Assembly: GCA_963691655.1 (NCBI GenBank)
Contig: OY829326.1
Span: forward strand, 37,475,989-37,539,988
Direction of reading: 5' to 3'
Source of the DNA: Toxonevra muliebris
Taxonomy: Eukaryota > Arthropoda > Insecta > Diptera > Pallopteridae
DNA: 64,000 nt
Part shown: positions 1 through 13,400 of the stretch, one piece after another
Layout: each line of letters opens with the position of its first letter
Numbering within the stretch: position 1 is the first letter of the stretch
Program-made: the position numbers and the translations under genes
The notes under the pieces: model-generated
Database searches by the model: none
The model's input: the letters and a program-made list of their open reading frames with translations, nothing else
Told to the model about the DNA's origin: nothing

Positions 1-257
1 AAAAATTGCGTGCGTATGAAAAATTCTACTTTTGATATTAAACAAGTTTAAAATTGAAGTCAGTCATGTGCTAAAGCAAAGTCCAAAGTTCATGCTTTTA
101 TATTTTGATATATCAATAAGAAGCAAGGATTTGTTAAGGAAATTAGGCAAATTATAAACAAATATTATATATTTATGCAAATCTTATAATTTAATACACT
201 GAAATATGCAGATTTTAATTGCATTATTTACTACGAAATAATTTGCTTAACATTCCG

Positions 258-277
258 CACACACACACACACACACA
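258..277. repeat. (CA)n microsatellite
   Basis: About ten uninterrupted CA dinucleotides. It is one of many short CA/TG runs in the window. Confidence 0.9.
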
Positions 278-655
278 AATACTTATTAATTTACATTCCT
301 ACATATTTATTATACACCAATTGTAATTTACCTTTCGTCGTCGTCATAAATTATCTAATAAATCTCGGTAGATTGTAATTTAATCAAGATTTTATTACCT
401 ACCTACTGCAAATAAAATAGCAGTTGTAATATAAGCTTCTACTTTCACTCGCTCGGGCTCTCTTGCATTCGTTCTCTCTCTCTCTTATTGGTGTACGCTG
501 ATAATGAGTGCAGTATCTCCTGCCGCTCTTGAAATAACTCAACATATATTTGTTTACGCTCTGTCTTTCTCCCATTCTCTTTGACTCTCTTTTTGTTAAA
601 AATACATACTCTCAATTGATGTACACCAAAAAAAAAAAAACATCATATTCATTGC

Positions 656-663
656 TGACGTCA
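656..663. promoter_or_regulatory. Full palindromic CRE (TGACGTCA)
   Basis: The 8-bp consensus for CREB/ATF binding is present exactly. An isolated 8-mer is weak evidence of function, and no promoter is recognised beside it. Confidence 0.3.
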
Positions 664-3600
664 TAAGTTTCCTTGCTTTATTACTGTATGTTTGTATGTG
701 TAACAAATATGCACAACACACAAAAAATATACATGCATACATTCACACACACACATCTGCAATTCGCGCACTCATACATAAATAGATTGAAAAAAAAAAA
801 AAATGCCAATTTCAATTTAAATGTATGCACAAAAAATTACAAAAGAACTTAATTATAATTAAAGTCAATTATGATGATGCCAGCGTCAACGACGACGTCG
901 ACGTTAACGTCGAATGCGGCCTTGACCGCTTGCTGCTGCTGATTCTACTGCTGTTATCGTCGTTTTTTAGTTGTTGTTGTTGCTGTTTAGGGGAGTGATA
1001 ATGATGATGATGATAATGATGAAGCTGTAGGGAATATTGATACATACATACACACACACATACATATATATGCATGAATTTTTATATCAAGATATCTATG
1101 CACATGTAAAATGTATGCAGGTATTATTTTCTATTATTTATTTATGAAATTGTGAAGCTGCATAAATGTTCATATTAATTTATTTTAATAAATTATGCAT
1201 AAATAAATTTTAATAAATGATAAAAAATTAATTTATGCATTTGCCAAATAATGAAAACCGCAAGTACATTTAAGCAAAATGCATAATTTGATTGCAAATG
1301 CAATTAAAAAACAATTTTGTACGCTTGCATATACGCAAATGAATACATTAGCGCACACAAACATACAACCACATCCCTACACACACACACACTGAGAAAA
1401 TACATAAATGCGTAATTTGAACGCGTGTATACATGTAAATGAAGTACTGAGTTACCTGTATGCACACATACACACACACGCCTGGGCACTCACTCATAAA
1501 TACACACATATACGAGAACATATTCGCACTCATATATTCACACCCTCAAACTAGACAGCTTTAACGTGAGCTAGCAAATTCTGTCAGCTGCTATAGAATC
1601 GTTAGTTTTATTAAATTGAATTTTTTAAATTTGTTTAAACTAGTTTTTGTTATTTTAATGGTGTCGATTAAAATAAACCACTACTTTTCCGGTCCATTTT
1701 TGTCATTTATTTCAATGTGATCTAGTTATTTAAAAAGACAAGCATTTCTCTATGAGTAAGACTATTGGGTAATTCGATTTCACACAAAACAGTCAGGCAC
1801 TGTGACCTGATAGATTTTTTATGGTGACCCTCTTTTAGAACAATAAATCCTTTGAAGCCCTAATGAGTTCATTATATAAGCCAAGCCACAGGTCAAATAT
1901 TAAACAGTATATGAGTTGTCGTCTCGTATCTTTCAATCTGCCTCCCTACCTACTTCTTTGGCTATTTCATTTGTAGTGAGAACTATAAAAACTCTCTCTA
2001 CCAACAAATTCTAAAATAAGCTCCACGAACAAAGCTAAAGAAACTAATCTTCACTAATCCTGTGAAGATTTATTAAAGCATAAATCTCACTGACGTGTAT
2101 TTTGGTCTGAAATTGATTGCGGCTTTGTTGTTATGTCCAAAGACTTCAGCACCTGAACCATAATCTATTTTCGAATCGTATATATAAAAACGAATTTAGT
2201 TTCACAAATGCTGTGGCATCTCAAAATGTTCAACCTTATCAACGCTGACAACTACACACCAGCTATTCAGTACTGTCTCCTCTAAGTTCATTTTTATTAT
2301 ATACCGATTTCAAAATAAAGTTGAAGTTGATTTTCATAATCAACGACCCCAATAAGTCTGGTTTCAAAACCCCCCGTCTCCCTATTTGGACTTGTATATA
2401 TGTCTATAGGCTGCAAAGACAAATTTAGTAAAAATCTACCGAAATTACTTACATTTTTTATATGGCCAATGATTGAAAGAATTTATTCAGGGCTTGATCT
2501 TGATTGAAGAATCCACAATTTCAACGAATTTATCTCCAGATATCATATTTTTGCAATGAACTCTTTCAACTCAGAGAGGAATAGAATAGAAATGCTCTCT
2601 GAAGTTTTGTCTATTCACCCACGATTTTTTTTTTTTTTTTTTTGGCGGGTGAGTTTTCCTAGGAGCATAGTTTTCAAAAATGTCCATGTCTGCGTCATTT
2701 ATATGTGCAACAATCGTTTCACCGCTTTCCTATCTTGTTGCACAAATTTTTCATGAGGATTCCCTTATGTGCATGTGTTGCCCCAAATTCGTGCTAGGTG
2801 TCATTCATGTTGGTACAACCGTTTTCATAAATATTTCCAACGATAGCAATCCAAACAACAGTATCAGTTCATTCATCACTCTAATAATATTCTTATAAAA
2901 AACTGCAGAATGCCCTACAGTTTATACTTCTAATAAAATAATCGGTTTCACGAAATTTAGATAGCACTATAGCATTTCAAGTTCTATAACTTTCAGATAC
3001 TCTATGATCGCGTTTAATCTTTTTCCTAGAATTTTGTACCCAAGTCTATCATAGTTGAGCACATTTGCATAACTTAAGCCTTTATTATTATTTTAAAATA
3101 CTTTATGAGACTAAAAAGTCAGCACAAATGTACAAAAACTGGATGTCTTACCTTACTACAATCACTTGCCATATTATTTTTTTTACACTGTATGTGTGTG
3201 TTTTAGTAGATATGTAAATGCATATAAACGAATGAGTTTTTTGTGCATGTTTATTGATGTACATGAGTGTGTGTATGTATTTGTGTGCATATCAACATAT
3301 GTGTGTGTGTGTGCTTGTATGTGTTCATTTAGGCTATTTAAACCAAAAATTCTGCAAATTAACCACAAAAACCACAAATTTAGCACATTCTATTTTATGC
3401 AATTCTCTTATTATTATTATTTTACTTTTGTACCTACTACTGCTACTGGTTTTTATTGCTGTTGTTGTTGCTGCTGTTGCTATTCTTAGTAGTATACTCT
3501 AATAATAGATAATAATGATGACTATGTTGTACGTTTTCATAATTACAATATAAATCACATGGAAAAATTAGATTATTTATGTAGATTTTATGTTAGTGAG

Positions 3601-4439
3601 ATAGACAAGCAAAAATTTAATTTATTAGTTTATTGATGCAATTTTTAGATTTATTTACAGTCAATTTAACAAATACACATACACACACACTTCCATACCA
3701 AGTGAGTTTATTGATTTGATAGCTATGGCATACTTGATTTAGTTTCATCTTTATGACTTAATCATTAAAAAAAAAAATATAAAACCAAAATAAATGAATA
3801 TCACTCATACGCAGTGGAGTGCATTAGAATGAATTGAAATTGTAATTGCTTCAATAAATATTTTTTAATTATAAGACGCTTGGGTTTGTTGTTTTATAGC
3901 TCAAGGGCATGAATCTTTCTTTTTTTTAATTTAGTTGGTAAATCCAATTTGAGGCACAATATGTATGAAAGAAAATTAAAATATTTCTGGAACTATTAGA
4001 GTTTTAGATAATTTCTGTTCACAGTTTGTGATAATGCTTCCTAAAAACTAAAATATTTTTCTTTATGTGATCATTAGAACAGCAATTCATAATTTTTAAT
4101 GAAATTTGCTGCGGAGCGCACTGAGACTTATAAGTCATATTGTGGTCTTTCATGAACTTACAGCACTTTCATTACAAATTTTAATATTGATCATACTTCT
4201 ATAGATTTCAGATTGATGTCTGATATTTGACGATCGCTCAGATTCCTTTTTCAAGCATGAATTTTTATGCTGGGATCGTAAGATGTGATTTCACAGATCA
4301 CCTAACGACAGCTGCAAAAGAGTTCCCTAGTTTCCCACAAATTCAACCTATAGTATACTGTATTGATGCTTTCGAAAATTCTAGCTCTTTCTTTTAACTA
4401 ATGATTTGTAAAAATGTTTCTTTTGCGATCCTACAGAAT

Positions 4440-5530
4440 AATTCTGGACCCTCGAAAGGAGTTCTTTGCAATTTCATTACCTTCAATCCCAATAGCCCCC
4501 GGAACCCACAATATCCAAACTCGATTACTTATAAACGATGAGCTTATTAAGACTTTCCATGACTAGTTTTGAGGTTACTTGGTTTGATTTGATTGCCTTT
4601 AGGGCCGCTTCACTATCGGTTAGTATCGCCATATTTTGATTCTTTTAACTGCGATTGATTTATTTATTTTATTTTGGTTTATCTTTTGCATATGTTTCAG
4701 CTACAGCTTCTTATTTTGATTTTCTACTAAATTCAATTTTGAAACGTTTTAAAAAATAAAATTGAGTTGCATGTTGTCTCTCTGTACAATAATTTTATGT
4801 TTTCGTCTTTTCAGAATATAAAATTTCTTTCGATTCAAAAATCTTCTTCCCCAATATTTTCACCAGATACATTTGAAATGACCCCCTTCCCGTGGGGCAA
4901 TTAAACTATTTTAAATTCATATATATCCTCTTCCACCTATATTTTTACCAGACATTCTTAAGACAGATTGTGAATGTGAACAAGTACTCTTGTATTGAAC
5001 AAGTACTCATGGCTCTAGTTAAGCATACACAGTTAATCCCTACAGCTTATTGAGCACTTTGTTTAATGTCTGTTGTCTAGTTCTCTTCGCTCAGATTACT
5101 GAATCATAAATAATCATAGGATCTATAACCATCGTATACATCCACCGCAATACTACAGTGCAGCCACAACTTAGCGATCAATTTGCAGGTCATAAATGAT
5201 CTAATATTATAGCTTTACTTTTTATGTCATTTACATCTATTAGCATAGCGCCCAGAGTAGCTTTTAGTCTGATGTGATACCAGAAATTTGATTTCTCTTT
5301 GAGATTATATTTCTTTCCTCTTTATACCTACTACTTAATAGTCTTGATATGCTTAAATTTATAATTTCTTGTAAATAGTACAAAGGTCAATAGGAAACCC
5401 CATAAACTTATTTTCAGAAGTGTTTTGCAGCATTGTGCCTCTTTTAGCTAAATTTTCTGCAGCTTCAATTATCGATATGTCTCAATGTTCTTGCACTGAG
5501 ATTAGGTGCAATTTAATCTGGTAAGACATC
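4440..5530 (-). pseudogene. Fossil non-LTR retrotransposon fragments (RT thumb and RNase H)
   Basis: Minus-strand translation near 4600-4650 reads TDSEAALKAIKSNQVTSK and near 4450-4530 reads WILWVPGAIGIEGNEIAK. These are the second Asp block and the WVPGHxxIxGNExAD block of the RNase H found at the C-terminus of I, R1 and jockey-like elements. Upstream on the same strand, near 5080-5130, YTMVIDPMIIYDSVI resembles the RT thumb (P-I-x-Y-G). A separate patch at 5350-5530 (AENLAKRGTMLQ) resembles the end of another RNase H copy, so at least two overlapping old copies are mixed here. Stops and frameshifts occur throughout, so none is functional. Confidence 0.7.
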
Positions 5531-6114
5531 TCATGAAATGTCAATCAACAGTCAAGAGGCTTTTTAAATGTTAAAAAACTGTTTTAAGGAATTTTATAGC
5601 TGCTTTATGTCCAATTGCTGAAGTTGTAGATAAGATCGTAAGAAATTGCAATCGTTGGAGAAGCTAAAGTATAATTAACTATTTTTCTTAATAATCTATT
5701 CCTATTAGTACCATGGAATGTCTCGATCCATTCAAAGAGCATTCCGAGTTAGGTTTATATCTGTTTCGAAGACTTATGTTAATTGATTCAAAGTTTATCA
5801 TCATGGAAAATGTTCTGTAATTTTGTTTTTTATTTATTTTTATTTTAATTCATGACTCTCTTTTAGAAATGTATTTCAGTGTAAAAACGAATTCTCAACT
5901 AAAGATATATTAAACCAAACTTAACTGAATAATTTATTAAAACTTACATAAAACAGTATACAAAATTTATATATTCCGAAAAAAACAAAAATTTATTAAT
6001 GGCGGTTTCCAAAATTCGAGCTTTTTACAGCTTCCATTTTTTAACTGAAAAAAAAAAAATTTATAAAAATATTTACAAGTCTGGTCTTTATATTCAAACT
6101 AATTGACAAACTAA

Positions 6115-6431
6115 ATAGGTTAGGTTAGGTAGTACTGGCTGGCAGAAGCCACGCATAGACCTTTAGGTCCTTAGCGATACCAGATAGGAGTCATAGGAAT
6201 TATTTATCGCGTCTATATTTAGCGAGTGTAAACGTCATTTAAGATGCGGGTGTGGTTAGTAAACTTTAAAAGACAGTTCACCCCCAGTTTAGCGACCTCG
6301 TTCAGACCCTCAAACTGTGGAGCTCCTAAGTAAGTTAATCGAGTTCTAGTGAGCGCGGGACAAGAGCATAGAAGGTGCTCAAGAGTTTCCCTCACATCTT
6401 GCTCCATACATTTCCTGCAACTAAATAACAA
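6115..6431 (-). pseudogene. 3' end of a non-LTR retrotransposon (Cys/His tail after RNase H)
   Basis: The minus-strand peptide CRKCMEQDVRETLEHLLCSC followed by ALTRTRLTYLG is the Cys/His-containing tail that follows RNase H in I/jockey-type ORF2 proteins. A homologous tail (CRMCYEEEETAEHILCHC) lies at 62250-62330 on the other strand. Downstream on the minus strand comes a 3' UTR-like segment ending in GGTTAGGTTAGG-type sequence at about 6117-6130 on the plus strand. It is a 5'-truncated copy; only the last 70 codons are open. Confidence 0.7.
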
Positions 6432-7542
6432 TCACTAATTTAATTAATTAACTATTTTTTTTATGTATATATTGACATTTCGAACAAGAACAAATAAAAC
6501 AGTATTCATTTAATAAAGCTTCAAATCATAAAATTATTTTATGTAAAATTTCCATCAATCAAAAATTTGTCAATTTGCGTATAGGTCGAATTTTCTGATT
6601 TCAATGTTTTGCATCAGTTTTAATAATTGGAAAAATTCTTCAGCGTGATAATGTCAATAAAACAAAAATATAAATATTTCAAAATTATTTTCTCTGACAG
6701 GAAAAATGTTATTCAAAAATACATAATATTACCTATAAAAAAAATATATATTTACACATACATACAAACAATAAGCACATACAAATACTATGTGGAAAGA
6801 GAAACAGCGAGAGAGAGAGAGAGGCAGTGAGCTAAAGAGTAATGCTCATTGAAAAGCATAGTGCATACTGCAAAAATGCACTGCTGCTGTGTGTTTGCGT
6901 ATGGGTTTGTATATGTGTGTGTGTTTGCAATATAGTATGAAGGTCAAAGTTGTAATAAATTTTTGATAAATATATATAAATGTACTACATATAAAAATAC
7001 ATATCAAGTAGGTATGTATGTTTAAAGAAGAAAAATTCTGTTACTGCAGCAGCTATTTCTACTGCTACTAGCTGTGCACTTCTGCTGCATGACTGGCATT
7101 TTATAATACGGTAATAATAAAAACCGAGCAGAAATAAAAATGTGCATAAAAAAGTGAATGATATTTTTAGAAATTTCAAGTGAAATTTTTATATATAAAA
7201 GAACAAATCATATCGGTAATATAATATTAATATAGAGTGACTTTGTCTGCAATGAACTAGTAGTACGGACTGTGCCTATCTCGTTTTGTCTTAAATTAAT
7301 GGGGTTGTATATGAAAAAGATAAAATCAGATTTAGTGATATCAGACTTCTTGAGTATGAGACTACACCTATTGGCAAAAGGGGCCATATAGTTGAAGCTA
7401 AATTAATCCTTATGTAAACTCCCATATCTGGTGCGATATATTTCATTTTTTCAAAGTTTCCACAACAGATTCAAAAATTGAAAAAAAATATCTAATTCAG
7501 AAAAATATTCGTATTCTAATTTAGAAATATATTCACTCACGT

Positions 7543-8979
7543 CTAGCCAGCAGAGCTGTAAAAGATAGCAATCAATTGAGGATATAAGTCACAAATGAAT
7601 AATAATTTTTGATTACAGTTATTGAATAACATATTTGACACCAGAATAAAAAATTCAGTTGGAAGTGTGTTTTGGAGTCAAGGATTGACTATTCATTTAG
7701 AAAAGTCTTTTTTAGAGTCAAGGGAATGCAATCTTATTTTGAATTCATGAGACTGCAAATCTTATGACTGCTTCGAAGTCACTTGGAGTCACTTGAAGTT
7801 ACTTGGAGTTACTTAAATTCCCTTGAACTCAAATGCAGTCATTTGGAGTCAATTGCAATTTGAAGTCAATTGAAGTCACTTGGAGTCCATTGGAAATTTG
7901 AAGTCAATTGGAGTCACTTGGAGTCAATTGGAAATTTGAAGTCAATTGAAGTCACTTGAAGTCATTTAGAGTCAATTTGGGATTTGAAGTCAATTGGAGT
8001 CAATTGGAAATTTTAAGTCAATTGGAATCACTTGGAGTCATTTGGAGTCAATTGGGGATTTGAAGTCAATTGGAAATTTGAAGTCAATTGGAGTCACTTG
8101 GAATTAATTGGACTCAATTAGAATCAAATAGAATGTAGGTTTTCACCACTTTTGGAAGGGACTACAAAAAAATATTTTTGGAATTATTTTTTTTTTTATT
8201 TTAAGCTTATTTTTGTATATTGTTCATAAAAAGTTATTGCGTTATTGTCTTGTCTTCCAATAACGTGGTATGTATGTAGTTCGAAATGTGTTCATAAATC
8301 ATAGTATTTTTGTCATTAAAAAACGAAATTATCCAAACTTGAATAAGCTTGAGTATTTACATATTAGGGTTGTTGCGAATAATAAAAATCGCAATTTGTT
8401 AACACAATTGGTTTTGATAAAATGAATGAATGGAAATATTAAATAACATATTAAAATTGACTTCACATTCCATTTGATTCCAATTAACTTCAATTGACTC
8501 CAAATGACTCCAAGTGACTTCAATTGACTTTAAATCCCCAATTGATTCCAAATGACTCCAATTGAATTCAAATTCCCAATTGACTCCAAATGATTTCAAC
8601 TGACTCCAATTGAGTTCAAAATCCTAATTGACTCCAAAAGTCTTCAACAGACTCCAATTGACTTCAAATTGCAATTGACTCCAAATGACTGTATTTGAGT
8701 TCAAGGGTATTTATGTGACTTCAAAGCAGTTATCATTTTGGAGTCATAAGATTTGCAGTCTCATGATTTCAAAAAAAGATTGCAATCCCTTGACTCTAAA
8801 AAAAACTTTTTTAAATGAATAACCAACCGTAGACTCCAAAAAAGACTTCCAACTGCAGTTTTTATTCTGGAGTCAAATATGTTATTCAGTAACTGGAATC
8901 ATGAATTGTCTGTTATCAACTGTGACTTCAAGGTATTGCAATTAAATTGATTGCATTCTTTTACAGCTCTGCTAGACAG
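7543..8979. mobile_element. Foldback-type element with long inverted repeats built of 10-bp subrepeats
   Basis: The element runs 7551-8971. Its left end CAGAGCTGTAAAAGA is the inverse of its right end TCTTTTACAGCTCTG. Each arm is 500-600 bp. The outer part of each arm is unique sequence (for example GAATAACATATTTGAC and its inverse near 7625 and 8875). The inner part is a degenerate 10-bp tandem repeat alternating GAGTCACTTG, GAGTCAATTG and GAAATTTG. A ~300-bp spacer (about 8146-8454) separates the arms and has no coding capacity. Flanking 8-mers CTAGCCAG (7543-7550) and CTAGACAG (8972-8979) look like a target duplication with one mismatch. Known foldback and Galileo elements of flies have this architecture. 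The short open frames inside are translations of the repeat. Confidence 0.8.
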
Positions 8980-11900
8980 ACAATTATGTATATAATTTCG
9001 TACCTAGATTTTTCTAAATAAAAGTTTATTCTTATGCAGATTTTAAAGCTAAATCCAAATTGTGCAGTAAGAGCAGGAGAAGGAGGAAAAATTTTTCTTT
9101 TAAATTTTTGTCCGTTTATTAAATCAAAAACAGACTTTTTTCTATATTTTTCACTCAGATGTTTTATGGCTTTAGAACTTAGAATAGGATATTTTTTAAG
9201 GCTTTCAAAGCGAGAAACCACTTCAAATGCTGTTGTAAAATTTGGTTTAGGTTATTTACCAACATTTAAATATTGATTTGAATTTGGTTTTATAAAGATA
9301 ATAGCCAAAAATTGGTTTTTTGACCTAAAAATCCAGGGCATATAAAATTTCAACAAAATCGATCCACCCAAAGATGAGGCTCCAGTGCAAGAAATATTCC
9401 ACCTTTCTCATGTTTTTGTTCCGGGGCCCGCTTTGGAATATATTTTACATCAAAATAGAGACCAAAAATTACTATTTTTTTGTTGTTGCTTTTAATGATT
9501 CTAAATAGAGATATTTTTTATTTTGATTTGAATGTCTGGATATTGGATCACCATATCGCTGCCAAATCAAATGATCAAGTCTTCCGGGGAATAGTTGGAG
9601 TCAAAAAATAGAATCCTTCATTTTGTCATGATAAAAAATACACACTTTTGCAAAAATCAAAAATTCCAATTGATTGACGACTGGCATATATGAGAAATCA
9701 TTAATTTATGGTTTCCAAAACAGATTGACTTCTAGAGGAGTTTAGTATGAACCTGAGGTATTCGACATATCAACTAAACATTTTTTGTGGTCTTGATAGA
9801 AATTTTGAGGTTGATGATTGTACAGTAACAGAAGATAGCAACTGCCGCAATTCCTATAAACGAATTTTCGCACTAAAGCCACAACAAGCTGTTGTTGACA
9901 TTTTAACTCAAAAAAAAAAAAAAAAAAAAACTCTTTTAAAAAAATTATCATTAAATTTCAAACATTCATTTTTCTTTAAGTTTTCTTTCATTTACTTCAT
10001 TTTCTTTAGCCACGTATGAAAATGCATCAAGCAAAAAATCGTTTTGATTGCATTTTTGGGTTAAATCTATAATTTTTTTTTTCATTTAATTTTGACTTGC
10101 TTTTTTATTTGAGTTATTCAGATTGAGCCTTTAGTTTTTTCTGCGCTTACATTTAAATGTGGCACAAGGACAACCCAACAACTAGTTAAGCAGATAATTT
10201 TCTTCAGCGTTTTTATGTATATTTTAATTTTTTTCTTTTCGTTTTTTTGTATTTCGTGAATGGAATTGATGGTGGTGGATAGGGAGAGACTGAACGAGCA
10301 GCAAGCATTAAAGTGAATTAAAAAGTTTATTTTTTTGTGCTGGCTTTTGATTGTAATTGAGAAGCGACGTGCGGTTTGTGTGTTAGCATAATTTACAAAA
10401 AAGAAAAAAAAAATTTGCATAAGTTGTTGTCACTCATACGACATGTGGTACACTTTTTAGTGTTTTTATTTTTTTTGGCTTAATTTATATTTGTAAATTT
10501 TTCTGTTTCATTCGTAAAAATCTTTTAGTGAAACTTGTTCTTGTTTTGGCAATTTGTTAAACCATAAATATTTTTTTTTTTTCTCAACTTTGATACCATT
10601 TTACGAAATTCAGAATGTGTAACGAAATATTTTGCACATTTTTTGGAAATTTGAAATATTTTTTCGTACCATGGTACGCGGTTGTGGTTTGATGATGACG
10701 CTGATGATGTTTTGGTGGTGTTGACGATGATTATTACGTTGCCTTCATGTGCATGGTTAATTTCGCGTGAATTTCGTGCTTCAGTTGCATATGCTGTTAG
10801 TGCTTTTACTGTTGTTGTTAATATTGTTGTCGCTGTATTGCTGTTACTTAGCTGCTGGCTGGTTTCTGTTGCTGTTACTGCTACTGTTATTGCGGTTACT
10901 TTGGTAGAAATCATTTGCCAAATTCATGAATCCTTACATGTGCAGGTACATACATTTTCGAGAAGAATATGTACATGCATATTTCTGTATACATATGTGT
11001 ATGTTGCTGTACATAGATACAGTGACATATTCGTAAAGTGGAGACTTAGACTTCTTCAAAATTATTACTAAATAGTTTAAAGAGAATGATTGATTTCTTT
11101 TGTATGAAGACTTCGTTTACTTATTAAAAAGTTTGTTTTTACCTATTATGATTTCTATAATAAATTCATATAGGTGTTTTAAGCTTTATGTCTGCAATCC
11201 CGAATCCGCTACTGCTTCTACATACATATAGATGCTCGTCTGTAGTTATACATGTGCATAGGTAAGAGTCCAGAGGCATTCATTTTGGATTGCATATCAC
11301 TGGGGTTGCTGCTACTGCTACTGCTGTTGTTGGTACTTGCAATAAGCTTGCAATATTAAAACCAATGCTGAGATTGCATCGTTGTATACCACAACTTCAT
11401 TGTTTTTGTTGTTGTTGTTGTCAACAGAAATACATTCTCTTTACCTGTCTGTCTGTTTTCTGCACTGTCGCGCTAATTTTACATAGAAATATTATGATTT
11501 AATTGTTTATTATTCTTGTTGTTGTTGACACTACTGTATACATACTGCAGCTGAAGTTTTTGCTGTTGTTGGTGGTGTTAAAATTGTTGCTAAAATCATT
11601 ATCATTGATAAAAACAATGATGATGGCAATGATAAATACAAGATATCATATGGCACCGCTAGGCATTGCTGGGTTAATATGAAGAAATTTTTTCCTCAAT
11701 TCAGGTAAAATTATATTGAAAATTAAGAAACATTTTTTCACATTTTCTGAAATATCAAATATGATTAAAATTTTAAGAAAACATATAAGAAATATTTTTA
11801 TTGAGAAAAAGTTTCTGTCATATTCAAATAAATTGAGGAAAAGTTCAAAAGCAGTATACCTCAATGAAGGAAAATTTATGCTTAAACTCTTCCGTAGTCA

Positions 11901-13400
11901 ATACAGTCACGGGGCAGCAGAGCTCACATAGCAAGAGTTACAATAACTTGGAAGAGAAGGTGACTCTCTCGCACAGCAGATAGATTAGCCACGATATTTC
12001 TCGCTTCTAAATATTTTAAATGATGGTTGCTCTTTTTTTTTATTGTTACTGGTTTTAATATATGAATCCATAAACTTTCAATCCATTTATATAGATACAG
12101 ATAGAATTGAATTCCTGATTAAAGTTACAATGCACATATAAATATTTCATTTCACAAGTTCCAATACAGACCATATCTGAACTCCACAACAAATTGGAGG
12201 CAGAAAATCTCATCGACATTATTTCTACTCTAAGATACACTATTGGTTGACTGACACCAGCTGTTTCAGCATTTTTAGTATGTATACCTTTGAGTTAGTG
12301 TTTAGACAACTTAACAATTTCTTAACATAATTTCAAATATTTTTATGTTTGCTATTTAATGGTAAGGAAAGGTAAGTATTTTGTAATTATGATAAGATAA
12401 TATTATTAAGTAGTAAAAATATGAAATTGGTGATACGAGTAACTCTAAATTTGATCTGATACACAAAAAGAAGTATTATTCTAATTTAGATCTCCTCTTT
12501 TATTGCACCACTGACACATCCGCAAATCACTTAACTTAAAAAAAGCGTTGCAACTAGCTGAGCGATTGATGCTTATATCGATAATTCTTATTTTTTTTTT
12601 ATTTTTTTTTCACATAAATTTAGCATTCAACCATAAATTTTAATAAAAATGTATTTAATTATTCTGACAAATTTATAATATTGAATTCAAAAATAACTCA
12701 AATTTATTCGTTTTAATAAAAAAGTCAAAATTTATTACGATAATGTGATAATTTGATCGATACTGGCCGAAACCGATTAATCAGTCGGTTTTTTCACAAT
12801 CGCGTATCGTAAGCTTTGTTGAGTTTTTTCTCGAATATTTTTTGTGTAAGCTCAGCTTATTTCATTTTTTTTTTAAAGAATCTATTCTCCAGATTAGCTT
12901 GACAATAAAATAAATAAATATTATTTTTGAAATAAATGATATAAAAAATTAAAATTTAAAAATATCGTTCGAAATAATAAATTTTTTAAACTAATATTTA
13001 ATACAATAGCTTACACCTACAAACTCTATCTACGCCGAAATTTATAAAAATATCCGAGACCAACAGTTTCATTCAATCTCGAACGTATTTTTTCCAAAAA
13101 TTCTATATGCAATTCTATTCTAGGAAAATTATATGCTTTTTAATTTAAGATTCAAAAACATGCCTTGTTTAAAAAATGTCCAATGGAACTAACCTTAGAG
13201 GCAGGTCTAATATATTTGTAAATTAGAGCACTGAGATTTATGTATTCTCTGACATACCAAAATGTTTAATAACTTAATTCTCTCTATGTCTCATGTGTTT
13301 AAATTTCAAAGATCACGCTAAAGCATAAACAATTTTTATCATTTATTTGCTTTGATTAAAAATACTCTTTGAGTTTGAGCAAGAAAAGCTCCGTTCATAT
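8980..13400. other. Non-coding stretch, simple repeats only
   Basis: I see no gene here. Opposed open frames at about 8961-9276 are unrecognised and overlap on both strands. The part at 10680-10920 is TTG/CTG trinucleotide-rich and gives artefactual open frames in several frames. A 7-bp stem (AAACCGA/TCGGTTT) with an 8-nt loop sits near 12769. Poly-T runs are frequent. Confidence 0.5.

Larger units (their letters stand above)
1..4439. other. Non-coding AT-rich stretch, no gene seen
   Basis: No open frame in this stretch looks like a real protein; the open frames present are translations of CA/TG and trinucleotide tracts. It holds several short CA runs, poly-A/T runs, a CAN/TTG-rich patch near 940-1020, and a TGTGTG tract near 3290-3320. 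The 1690-2420 and 2600-2900 parts are less repetitive and could be decayed transposon, but I recognise no domain there. Confidence 0.6.

Noticed and set aside
1440..1480. Minus-strand GCATACAG|GTAACT resembling a recursive splice site
   Set aside because: It lies in a TG/CA microsatellite, has no true pyrimidine tract, and no minus-strand host gene is known here.
6117..6132. GGTTAGGTTAGGT, like the insect telomere repeat
   Set aside because: Only about two units, at the 3' end of a non-LTR fragment; flies lack TTAGG telomeres. It belongs to the element's 3' UTR.
8329..8599. Minus-strand open frames with repeated WSQLESIG-like peptides
   Set aside because: They are translations of the 10-bp subrepeat of the foldback element in its right arm.
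8961..9276. Overlapping plus and minus open frames of 80-86 residues
   Set aside because: The minus-strand peptide is not obviously low-complexity, but I recognise nothing in it and there are no gene signals. It could be a transposon scrap next to the foldback element.
10525..11071. Opposed open frames of about 129 residues on both strands
   Set aside because: Both follow from TTG/CAA-type trinucleotide DNA that has few stops. Thr/Val/Ala-rich composition with no domain.
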